DNA from: JBBQVS01 sp038211295 | GTDB lineage: Bacteria; Chloroflexota; Ktedonobacteria; Ktedonobacterales; Ktedonobacteraceae | Length of the DNA: 35,781 nucleotides | Direction of reading: 5' to 3' | NCBI GenBank assembly: GCA_038211295.1 | Contig: JBBQVS010000036.1 | Coordinates: 1-35,781 of the forward strand | In this document: piece by piece, positions 15,599 through 22,399 of the stretch | Layout: every line of letters starts with the position of its first letter | Numbering within the stretch: position 1 is the first letter of the stretch | Translations under genes and position numbers: made by a program | The notes under the pieces: model-generated | What the model saw: the letters and a program-made list of their open reading frames with translations, nothing else | Database searches by the model: none | Told to the model about the DNA's origin: nothing

Positions 15599-15948
15599 GC
15601 CGACACGCCCCAGGTACGCATAATGTCAATACCCTCTTCGCTCAACCGTGCCTTTGTCCACACTGGCTCCCACACAACCTCTATCCGCACCTCGCGCACG
15701 TCGGACTCGCGCGACAGTCGTTCGCGTATATCGTCCATGATGAACTCCGTCGCGGGACATCCCATCGCGGTAAACGTGAGTTTGAGATACACAATCCCAT
15801 CGCGCTGCGTGAGCGCAACAATCAGACCCATATCTACAACACTGATTGGCAATTCGGGGTCCATCACATCGCGCAGGGCATCCCACAGGGCGGGACAAGC
15901 CGCATCTTCTTGAGTGTGCGTCTGGAGAGAGGGATAGGTAGTCGGCAT
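15595..15948 (-). CDS. paaD: PaaD, MIP18-type Fe-S assembly domain only
   Basis: A 117-residue DUF59/MIP18-family protein: ALRDVMDPELPISVVDMGLI, the Cys-bearing loop TAMGCPATEFI, and VWEPVWTKARLSEEGIDIMRTWGV. These are the hallmarks of the PaaD/PaaJ family. Proteobacterial PaaD (about 165 aa) continues into a C-terminal zinc ribbon; this one stops before it. The ribbon appears as a separate gene at 14355-14570. PaaD is needed for active epoxidase, probably in metal-centre maturation. Its ATG directly abuts the paaA stop and is preceded by GAGGAGGG inside paaA. Confidence 0.92.
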   Translation of the reverse strand: MPTTYPSLQTHTQEDAACPALWDALRDVMDPELPISVVDMGLIVALTQRDGIVYLKLTFTAMGCPATEFIMDDIRERLSRESDVREVRIEVVWEPVWTKARLSEEGIDIMRTWGVSA

Positions 15949-16908
15949 CTATCCCTCCTCCTCTAGTTGACGCAGCATATCCTTTTTGCCACGCTGAAGC
16001 ATCGCGACAAACTCCTCGTTTTTCGGGCCACGCGCCTTCCAACGCTTCATTACATCCTCCCACGTGCAGGGGCCATCTTCAAGCATCCAGCGTTTGGCCT
16101 TTGCATCGAAGTGCGTGGGAAACGCACAGTCAATTACATACTTTTTCTGCTCTTCATCAAAGTGCGCGGGGACATCCAGGTGTAGCTCGTTACAGAGCGG
16201 GACGGCAGTCGAGAGCCAGATTTGGCGCAATTCATCGTTGCTATGGCCTTTGAAACCATAATCCAGTTGCTCGCCATGCTTTTTCTTGTTGTCGGGTAGC
16301 CCGAACCACTCGACGGTCAGCAGAAACATCCAGTTCACCGCCTGCTGTAACGCATCGTGTCCACTGCGGTCTTTGTTGAGCTTTCGCATTCCCTGCTCGC
16401 CGTGTCGCAGGTGAAATGTCTCTTCTTTATCAACCTTGACAAGGGCGCGTTTCCAGGGGCCAAATGTTGTACTCTGGTAGACATCGCCGAGCAGTGTATA
16501 GCCAGCACGGTCATAGAAGGCATTGGCGACGATGAGTTCAACCCAGCTATCGAGGGGAATATCAAAGGCATAAGGGTACTTGAAGTTGTGTGGGTCGCGC
16601 TCGAAGATCAGCTTTTCAGTATCGACGCCCAGGTCGCGCAACAGGCGGTACGCGATATGAGCATGACCCAGCTCATCCTGTAAAATGGAGATCGCGGAGC
16701 CGAACGCGTTAAGCGAGGGTGCGTGAGTCGCGGCGTTATAGTACGCGGGTGCGCTAATCAATTCTGTGTCGGCGGAAACGGTGAGGATACGCTTGATCCC
16801 CTCCAGGTAGATAGGACTCATATGTTCAATAGACTCGATAAGTTGCTGTTTACGGATGCGTGTCAACAGGGCTTCTTCGCTCTGTAGCGTCGGTGGAAGT
16901 GCAACCAT
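15949..16908 (-). CDS. paaA: Phenylacetyl-CoA epoxidase catalytic subunit PaaA
   Basis: A 319-residue ferritin-like diiron protein. Metal-ligand pairs are visible in ILQDELGHAHIAYRLL (E-x-x-H) and DKEETFHLRHGEQGMRKL (E-x-x-H), and DPHNFKYPYAFDIPLDSW is typical PaaA. It catalyses oxygen-dependent 1,2-epoxidation of phenylacetyl-CoA. Start chosen at ATG 16908 (MVALPPTL) because AAGGAGGAACT is immediately upstream; the open frame runs 19 codons further without such a site. It is the first gene of the operon. The order A-D-B-C differs from the usual A-B-C-D-E, and no reductase (paaE), ligase (paaK) or paaZ is in this window. Confidence 0.96.
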   Translation of the reverse strand: MVALPPTLQSEEALLTRIRKQQLIESIEHMSPIYLEGIKRILTVSADTELISAPAYYNAATHAPSLNAFGSAISILQDELGHAHIAYRLLRDLGVDTEKLIFERDPHNFKYPYAFDIPLDSWVELIVANAFYDRAGYTLLGDVYQSTTFGPWKRALVKVDKEETFHLRHGEQGMRKLNKDRSGHDALQQAVNWMFLLTVEWFGLPDNKKKHGEQLDYGFKGHSNDELRQIWLSTAVPLCNELHLDVPAHFDEEQKKYVIDCAFPTHFDAKAKRWMLEDGPCTWEDVMKRWKARGPKNEEFVAMLQRGKKDMLRQLEEEG

Positions 16909-16963
16909 AGTTCCTCCTTGAGAACCAAAAGCACGGTGCAATGTGTCTCGGTACCCGCAATGC

Positions 16964-16983
16964 ATATCTCCATATGGATATAT
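16964..16983. promoter_or_regulatory. Palindromic operator at the paaA promoter
   Basis: A 20-bp palindrome with a perfect 10-bp core TCCATATGGA and ATAT extensions, matching at 9 of 10 symmetric positions. It begins 3 bases downstream of the -10 box and would cover the transcription start, as expected for a repressor such as a TetR-type PaaR. No such regulator is encoded here. Confidence 0.65.
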
Positions 16984-16986
16984 AAA

Positions 16987-17015
16987 ATTGTACGTTGCGT
17001 CCTACCAAAAGTCAA
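16987..17015 (-). promoter_or_regulatory. Sigma70-type promoter of the paa operon
   Basis: Minus-strand TTGACT (17010-17015), 17-bp spacer and TACAAT (16987-16992), about 80 bases upstream of the paaA start. Both boxes are one mismatch from consensus. The palindrome at 16964-16983 overlaps the predicted start point. Confidence 0.8.
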
Positions 17016-17039
17016 GGAGAGGGGAAGTTTATGAAGTTT

Positions 17040-17099
17040 ATAAAGAGCGTGAAGGCTTTAGCAAGTCCTTGACATTGCTAAAGCCTTCACGCTCTTTAT
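17040..17099. terminator. 25-bp perfect inverted repeat, terminator of the transglycosylase gene
   Basis: Arms of 25 bases (17040-17064 and 17075-17099) pair without a mismatch around a 10-base loop. The element starts 11 bases past the transglycosylase stop and ends about 25 bases before the paa promoter. No long T-run follows, but the outer arms are AT-rich (ATAAAGAG/CTCTTTAT). It probably insulates the paa operon from read-through. Confidence 0.8.
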
Positions 17100-17110
17100 G
17101 AATGAGCTAT

Positions 17111-18070
17111 TCAGATGCCCATAATTTTGTAGATGTAATTTTGCGTTTCGGCGGGAACGCAGTTCTTCCAGGCGGCCCCACACCGATTCACAGCAATTTG
17201 GAGGTTGCCACCACCAGCGTTATACGCGGCAAGTGCTTTCGCATAGTCGCCATTATATTGCGCGGCGTAGGAGGCCATCAGTCGTGCAGCACCACTCAAA
17301 GCCTGAATCGGGTCGTAGGGATTGATACCCAATCCGGCGGCGGTGCTTGGCAAAAACTGGGCAATGCCTACCGCGCCCGCGCCCGAAGCGGCGGTGGGAT
17401 CAAAGCCACTTTCGGCGTAAATCTGCCTTACAAAATACTCCGGTGGAATGCCCGCGTTTATTGCATCTTGCCGGGCTATCGCCACATACTGGCTTGTGGG
17501 AAGTGTGATCGCGGGCGGATTACCTGCGACAATCGCGATTGGAGGGGCCGCAGGCTGTGCATTTTGTGCGTTCATGTCGGTGTGTGAGAGAATATTCCAG
17601 TCTTGCTGCTGTCCATTCGCCCACTTTGCTACACCGCCAAAAATGTGGAAGGTGTTTTGTCCACCATCGAGTGGGGCAAGCGTGAGCATAGTCAAAATAA
17701 GGACAAACAGGACGGAGCCAAGTGCGATACCGTGTCGTGTACGTCTCCGCATACGGCGTACCGGCGTGTGTGCCTCTGGCAGCAGACGTGTACGTTTGTT
17801 CTCGCCCGGAATAATGAAGAGTTGGTCAGTTTTTCGCGGCGTCGCGCCTTGCAGTGCTGAGATCAACGATTGCGTTGTTGGTATATCTAGCGGCTGTGAA
17901 ACCGGCGAAAACTGATGAATTGGTTGTGTCTGCTGTTCCACGCGGGCATAGGGCGCAAGCGACGATGTAGTTGATCGTGGGAAAGTAAGAGACGCTTCTG
18001 GTAACTGTCCTTCCATCTCATCGACTACAGCGTCGCGTTGAAACGACGAAAGAGAACGAAACTGTGGCAT
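17111..18070 (-). CDS. Membrane-anchored lytic transglycosylase (SLT domain)
   Basis: A 319-residue protein: a long, probably cytoplasmic N-terminus (1-110), ending in a basic stretch (RRMRRRTRH), a single membrane helix (about 114-132), a Pro/Ala/Gln-rich linker and a C-terminal SLT lysozyme-like domain (about 190-319). The catalytic Glu is E219 in IYAESGF, followed by GAVGIAQFLPSTA and AAYNAGGGNL. It would cleave peptidoglycan glycosidic bonds outside the membrane. Two Cys near the end (CGAAWKNC) could form a disulfide. The N-terminal domain has no recognisable family and could be regulatory. It lies about 150 bases downstream of the receptor-like gene on the same strand. Confidence 0.88.
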   Translation of the reverse strand: MPQFRSLSSFQRDAVVDEMEGQLPEASLTFPRSTTSSLAPYARVEQQTQPIHQFSPVSQPLDIPTTQSLISALQGATPRKTDQLFIIPGENKRTRLLPEAHTPVRRMRRRTRHGIALGSVLFVLILTMLTLAPLDGGQNTFHIFGGVAKWANGQQQDWNILSHTDMNAQNAQPAAPPIAIVAGNPPAITLPTSQYVAIARQDAINAGIPPEYFVRQIYAESGFDPTAASGAGAVGIAQFLPSTAAGLGINPYDPIQALSGAARLMASYAAQYNGDYAKALAAYNAGGGNLQIAVNRCGAAWKNCVPAETQNYIYKIMGI

Positions 18071-18219
18071 TAGCCTACCTCATAATGAACTACACTACAG
18101 TGAACAATTAACTACTTTTCTGTGAGTCTACTTACATTAACGAGGCACGTCAATATTCAGGAGACTATCGTACCAAAAGTCATGTGACATTGGATGGTTC
18201 TATACTGGGAACAACTCGA

Positions 18220-20094
18220 TCACGCCCGTGTGAGCGGACGACTGGTAACACGGCGAGCCATCTGTGGCTCGGATACGGTTGTAGACTTCTCGCCTGCCGC
18301 AACCTTGAACGCGGTGTTGTTCGCCCGTATCTCCTGCGCGATTGCGCTAATCAGCTTCGCTTGATTGGTAATTTCCTGTACAAACTGTAAACTACTACGT
18401 TTCAGCTCCTGTACATCGTTTGTCGTTGCGACTACCATAGGCTGTAGCGACTCTTTATTTGGTGTTTTCAAGAGACTGAGTGACTGCACTAGCATTTTGT
18501 CGGCTTCGGATAGGCTACGTATGGTCTCAGACTGCATAATGCGTATCTCGATTGAGAGTTGTTGCAGAAGTCCCTCGACTGACTGTAGCTCTTGAAGTTG
18601 TCGCGTTGGTTGTTTTGCCTGATTTGTGAGCAACGAGAGTGTTGGGGCAATCTGCTGACGCAACCGTGCAAGCGCGAACGTTGTTTGATTGGTGAGGCCC
18701 AGTATCGTCATCGTATGCGTCTTGATGACGTTTCGACCTACCTCCATCAGTCGCTCATGAGCTTGATTGACGTGTTCCTGCACAGCGTCTTCTCTGGTAT
18801 TTCTGGCTGCTGTCGCGCTCATCTGCAAACGTCTGGAGGGTGCTTTGGAAAGTGCTTCTGTGTCTGGCAGGCCGGTTGTATAGGTACGCAGCACCTGCGT
18901 AAACATTTCGGCTTGTTCCATCTCCTGTCGTGACAGCACTTCTAGCTGTTCCGCGCTTGTCTGGGTACGCAGACTGAAACGGCGAAACCGTCCAACTGTA
19001 AAGTTGAATGCGTCGGTAAGCATACTGATCGGGTCGTCGTTTGTGGTAGTGTTGGCGCGAAATTCGCTCGCGCTTACCACCTGCATATACGAGAAAAGGT
19101 GTTGTGCCGCGTTAGTCAAAGCATCGCGGTGACGACGGGTTTCGCTCAACAATCCCACGATTGTGTCCAGCATCGAGTTTATCGAGAGCGATACATCGGC
19201 TATTTCGTCGCGCCCGATAACAGTCACACGGCTATCGAGTTGTCCCTTCTCTACAAGGCGCGAGACGCGGCGGAGAAGCTGTAAACGCTGTATAAGTGTG
19301 TTCGAGATAAGCCACCCGACAAGCCCGATGAAAAGGCACGCGAGCAGGACCGCGATACCTGTCGCGATAAACTGGTTTTGTTGCTCCACGTTGGCGGCGT
19401 CACGAATAGACACCGCGAGGCGTCCATCGAATTGAATGAGCGCACGCAAGGCACTCTGCGCGTCGGCGTTCGTCGGCTCTCCCTGATAGCGGGCAAGGTA
19501 TTGCGCTTCCACCAGCTTCCCCGTGCTGATGTCTTGTAGAATACGTAGTTGTGTGACACGGTGAACCTTCCAGGTGCGAAGGACGCTACCCACCAGTGTA
19601 CGTTGCTGGTCTACCTGATTGGCGTGATTGGCTTCGGCAAGCAATGCCACACGGTCAGTGTGCTGGTTGAGCAGTTGGTGCGCGGTATAGTCTGCAAGAG
19701 TGCTATCATACCGCACGAGCAAGCCCTGCAATGCTCCTTGATCTTGCGTCAGCGTCTCCTGAGACGGCGCGTTCACGCTCGCGTCTTGCAGTGTTTTATT
19801 GGCTTCAATGTTCATCAATTGCAGGAAGTTTGCCCCTGTCGTAAGCGAGGTGTTCGTCTGAAGGAGCGTCTGATAAAAGTCGGATTGGCGCGTGAGCGAT
19901 TGTGAGCGTTGAAAGCCAATAACACCTGCTGCTACTCCCGCGATCAGTGCCGCCAGAATGAAGCCCAATGCTAGTCGGCCAGCTATGGGAACATCGAGCA
20001 GCAGGTTGCGACGATACGAGCGGTGTGTTGGCACTCTCTCTGCATCTGCCAACAAAGGCTGAGAAATGGGGGCCGGCTGGTTAGAAATGCTCAC
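18220..20094 (-). CDS. HAMP-domain transmembrane receptor without an output domain
   Basis: A 624-residue protein with two membrane helices (about 40-60 and 243-263). An all-helical extracytoplasmic domain of about 180 residues lies between them, resembling four-helix-bundle chemoreceptor sensors. A HAMP domain follows (about 265-318, with GRDEIADVSLSINSMLD), then about 300 residues of helical coiled-coil-like sequence. There is no histidine kinase, cyclase or canonical methyl-accepting signalling tip. The start is probably GTG at 20094, overlapping the pstS-like stop by 14 bases and preceded by GAGG; an upstream GTG at 20145 has no ribosome-binding site. The overlap with a binding-protein gene suggests the two work together as a sensor. 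Confidence 0.75.
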   Translation of the reverse strand: MSISNQPAPISQPLLADAERVPTHRSYRRNLLLDVPIAGRLALGFILAALIAGVAAGVIGFQRSQSLTRQSDFYQTLLQTNTSLTTGANFLQLMNIEANKTLQDASVNAPSQETLTQDQGALQGLLVRYDSTLADYTAHQLLNQHTDRVALLAEANHANQVDQQRTLVGSVLRTWKVHRVTQLRILQDISTGKLVEAQYLARYQGEPTNADAQSALRALIQFDGRLAVSIRDAANVEQQNQFIATGIAVLLACLFIGLVGWLISNTLIQRLQLLRRVSRLVEKGQLDSRVTVIGRDEIADVSLSINSMLDTIVGLLSETRRHRDALTNAAQHLFSYMQVVSASEFRANTTTNDDPISMLTDAFNFTVGRFRRFSLRTQTSAEQLEVLSRQEMEQAEMFTQVLRTYTTGLPDTEALSKAPSRRLQMSATAARNTREDAVQEHVNQAHERLMEVGRNVIKTHTMTILGLTNQTTFALARLRQQIAPTLSLLTNQAKQPTRQLQELQSVEGLLQQLSIEIRIMQSETIRSLSEADKMLVQSLSLLKTPNKESLQPMVVATTNDVQELKRSSLQFVQEITNQAKLISAIAQEIRANNTAFKVAAGEKSTTVSEPQMARRVTSRPLTRA

Positions 20095-21052
20095 GGAGCG
20101 TTGCCTCGCTTTCAGATAGAGGAATACCTGACCCACCTGCTGCACTTAGCGTGGGCAACTTCATATTTGCGATAGGAATATAGCTCAGTCGCGCCGCCTC
20201 GTTTTGAACTGTCGCGGCAAGCATAAAATCTAGAAACGCGGACATCGTAGAGCTGTTATCACCAAGTGTGTACATATGCTCGTAGCTCCAGAACGCGTAC
20301 TTGCCAGTTTCGATTGCGGCAGCGTTCGCCTTCTGCCCGTCAATACCTACTTGCCGCACACTGTTATCAAATACCGAAAGAGCTAGATAGCCAATCGCGC
20401 CGGGGGTATGTGCAACAGTCGTGCGTACCTCTGTGGATGAGTCGGTACGCAACAGTGTTCCACTTTCGTCACCACCTTCAAGAACGTACTTGCGGAACGT
20501 GGCCCGTGTTCCTGATGTGGTCGGACGCACGACGGGGACAATTGGCAAATCCGGGCCGCCAACCTCTTGCCAGTTGCGGATTTTGCGCGTTGAGAAGATA
20601 TCTATAAGCTGCTGCCGTGTCAACGAGGCTACGGGAACATCAAGGTTTGTAATCATGGTAAAAGGCACAACGCACACGATATGGTCGGTCAAGTTTGGAT
20701 CTGGATAGAGCGCGGGGTCTGCATAGAGATCAGAGTCGCCTATATCCGCCTGTCGCCCCGTTACTGCTTTGAGGCCAAGTAGACTTCCACCGCCACTTAC
20801 CGCCACCTTTGCCTGTGGATACTGCTTTTGGAAGAGGGCCGCCGCCCTTGTCGCAAGCGGCTGTAACGCAGTCGAACCCACGACCACAAGCCGCCCTGTC
20901 GGTGCCTGCTGCGCGTCCGTTGGCCCAGTACAACTGACGCACAACACTGCTATGATGCATAAGCTAAAAACAAATACGGATATCTTTGCGAAAAATATAT
21001 CTGTACTCTGTTGTATTCCCTGTATATTTCGCATATGTCCCGCCGTTTTCAT
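20081..21052 (-). CDS. pstS: PstS-like phosphate-binding lipoprotein
   Basis: A 323-residue periplasmic-binding protein of the PstS family. The signal peptide ends in a lipobox-like LCVSC (lipid Cys at residue 41). Ligand-pocket motifs are visible: VVGSTALQPLA, SGGGSLLGL, DIGDSDLY, TTSGTRATFRKYVLEG and TPGAIGYLA. The Ser/Thr/Arg-rich loops are those that bind phosphate in PstS. Start ATG at 21052 with AAGGT upstream; a second ATG six codons later is possible. No pstCAB or phoU follows. Instead a HAMP receptor gene overlaps its 3' end, so the protein may serve sensing rather than transport. Confidence 0.87.
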   Translation of the reverse strand: MKTAGHMRNIQGIQQSTDIFFAKISVFVFSLCIIAVLCVSCTGPTDAQQAPTGRLVVVGSTALQPLATRAAALFQKQYPQAKVAVSGGGSLLGLKAVTGRQADIGDSDLYADPALYPDPNLTDHIVCVVPFTMITNLDVPVASLTRQQLIDIFSTRKIRNWQEVGGPDLPIVPVVRPTTSGTRATFRKYVLEGGDESGTLLRTDSSTEVRTTVAHTPGAIGYLALSVFDNSVRQVGIDGQKANAAAIETGKYAFWSYEHMYTLGDNSSTMSAFLDFMLAATVQNEAARLSYIPIANMKLPTLSAAGGSGIPLSESEATLREHF

Positions 21053-21393
21053 CGGTCTTGTTACCTTCTATAAAGAAATAATCCTGCTCTCTCTCACATC
21101 TTCATTCTCATCCAAGTAAATTATGAGACGCGATTGTTATGGTCGTGTTAAATTAAGACATTTGGGCTATAAAGTGAAGAAAAGTCGCGATATTGTGTAA
21201 CTACATCCGTTCTTATACGAACGGCGGGATGTGCGACTCTGTGCTTTAAGAAAGAGTTCTGAGACCGTAGAGGTGAAGAGGGAGGGGAAACAAAGATACT
21301 GGGAGAGCGCGGGAACTTTTTGTCACGAGGGAGCGTCTTAGCTTTGGAAATACTACATGCCTCACATACAACACTATCAAAGGAGTTTCTCTA
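21053..21393. other. Divergent intergenic region with nested palindromes
   Basis: This 341-base region between the leftward pstS-like gene and the rightward lipoprotein gene has no gene I can support. It contains an 18-bp palindrome at 21207-21224 (CCGTTCTTATACGAACGG, one mismatched pair), nested inside outer arms ACATC/GATGT and AGTCGC/GCGACT spanning 21183-21238. The inner palindrome looks like a repressor operator; the nested pairing could also fold as RNA. No promoter is convincing by eye. Confidence 0.55.
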
Positions 21394-21927
21394 ATGCGTC
21401 AGAGTGTAACGACCACAAAGCGGTTCCTATCATCAGTAGGTTTTGCGCTCGTCTTGCTTACGTTGAGCGGTATCTTCGCCGCCTGTGGCTCAAATGCTGG
21501 CTCAACCGGTAGTACCACAGGGACGGCGAGTACACCGGTGCAAACATCGCCAACCGCAGTCAAGGGGTATGGAACCGCGCAGGGCTGTCCTAGCGACCTG
21601 GTCGTGAGTGTGGCCCCCTCAACAGCGAATCTGGTGATAAAACAGAGTTCGGCGAATACAGCATTCACGGCGCGAGTTGGTGACATTGTGGAAGTGCGCT
21701 TACCCTTTGGTCACAGATGGACCGGGCCAACAAACACACAGGGCAATCTCACGATGCAGCAACCTGCGGGCTACGCGTGGAAGGCTGATAGTGTGTGCGT
21801 CTGGCGATTTGCCGCCAAATCTGCTGGCACGACAAGCCTGAACTTTAGCACCCAGGCTCTGTGTAAGAAGGGGCAGATGTGTCCAATGTACATCGCGGTC
21901 ATCCCCTTCACCATCGTAATCAAATAG
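21394..21927 (+). CDS. Secreted lipoprotein with chagasin-like domain
   Basis: A 177-residue exported lipoprotein: signal peptide with lipobox GIFAAC (lipid Cys at residue 31), a Ser/Thr/Gly-rich linker and a beta-rich domain (about 58-177). The domain has VGDIVEVRLPFGHRW, YAWKADSVCVWRFAAKSAGTTSLNF and a final AVIPFTIVIK. The spacing of these segments (V-G-D-x-V-x-V-x-L-P, later G-x-x-x-L-x-F) is reminiscent of the chagasin-like inhibitor I42 fold. The NPTTGY loop of true cysteine-protease inhibitors is absent, so inhibition is not implied. Start ATG with AAGGAG upstream. It is transcribed alone. Confidence 0.72.
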   Translation: MRQSVTTTKRFLSSVGFALVLLTLSGIFAACGSNAGSTGSTTGTASTPVQTSPTAVKGYGTAQGCPSDLVVSVAPSTANLVIKQSSANTAFTARVGDIVEVRLPFGHRWTGPTNTQGNLTMQQPAGYAWKADSVCVWRFAAKSAGTTSLNFSTQALCKKGQMCPMYIAVIPFTIVIK

Positions 21928-21940
21928 AGCACGACAATAA

Positions 21941-21991
21941 ATCGTTGTGTGGGATATGCAAGCTTCACCTGTATATCCCACACACAACGAT
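21941..21991 (+). terminator. Hairpin after the lipoprotein gene
   Basis: Arms of 17 and 19 bases (21941-21957 and 21973-21991) pair, with a two-base bulge, around a 15-base loop 13 bases past the stop. There is no T-run, so it may be a terminator of unusual type or an mRNA 3' end stabiliser. Confidence 0.6.
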
Positions 21992-21996
21992 ATCAT

Positions 21997-22026
21997 TTGA
22001 CCTCTTGACATCCATGCTACTATAAA
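21997..22026 (+). promoter_or_regulatory. Promoter of the second CAU tRNA gene
   Basis: TTGACC (21997-22002), 18-bp spacer, TATAAA (22021-22026), ending 13 bases before the mature tRNA. A perfect TTGACA at 22004-22009 overlaps the spacer but has no -10 box at a good distance. Confidence 0.6.
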
Positions 22027-22039
22027 GAAGTAAATAAGC

Positions 22040-22112
22040 GGTGGCGTAGCTCAGTCGGTAGAGCAAGGGACTCATAAGCCCTGTGTCACAGGTTCGATTC
22101 CTGTCGCCACTA
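22040..22112 (+). tRNA. tRNA with CAU anticodon, second identical copy
   Basis: The 73 bases are identical to the tRNA at 481-553, but on the opposite strand. The A31-G39 mismatch next to the anticodon loop and the G1:U72 wobble are therefore present twice. Flanking sequences differ between the copies, so only the gene itself is duplicated. No CCA is encoded. Whether it reads AUG (Met) or, after lysidine modification, AUA (Ile2) cannot be settled by eye. Confidence 0.95.
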
Positions 22113-22138
22113 TTCCTCTAAGAGTACGTACACTTAAA

Positions 22139-22216
22139 AGCATGACGCGGGCGAGCCGTGTCACCACGACACTACGCGTTTAGCCTCTAATACGCGTGAC
22201 TTGCCCGCGCTATGCT
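22139..22216. repeat. Nested palindromic repeat after the tRNA gene
   Basis: Outer 14-bp arms (AGCATGACGCGGGC and GCCCGCGCTATGCT, two mismatches) enclose two further hairpins: GTGTC/GACAC (22158-22172) and ACGCGT/ACGCGT (22174-22197). The outer arm shares AGCATGACG with the palindrome at 30147-30180. It may be a mobile palindromic repeat and also acts as the only structure downstream of the tRNA that could stop transcription. Confidence 0.6.
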
Positions 22217-22327
22217 CCTCTCGCTCTCATTATACTTCCAACCCGTCTACCAGGTTGCTCTATAGCTTTGTTTGAACTCAATGGCTCTTTTCTTGTCGCC
22301 ATCGCGACTCACAAAAACGAACATGAC

Positions 22328-22382
22328 AAGTTATCCACATAATTCGTTAAAGATGTGGATAACTTACCAGGAATGTGGATAA
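22328..22382. promoter_or_regulatory. Cluster of three perfect DnaA boxes
   Basis: TTATCCACA, the strongest DnaA-binding 9-mer, occurs at 22331-22339 (plus) and at 22354-22362 and 22374-22382 (both minus). The first two lie in a perfect 13-bp inverted repeat (22328-22340 and 22353-22365), 12 bases apart. The second and third are exactly 20 bases apart. I saw no other perfect copy in the window. The cluster is in the convergent gap between the tRNA and the gene at 22400-23332, with no dnaA, dnaN or parAB nearby. It could be an origin element, a DnaA-titration site (datA/DARS-like), or part of a terminator. Confidence 0.7.
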
Positions 22383-22399
22383 AAACGCGTATCCGGGGT

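Noticed and set aside
481..22112. The two identical tRNA genes as attachment sites of an integrated island.
   Set aside because: They are inverted, full-length, with unrelated flanks, and no integrase or phage gene lies between them.
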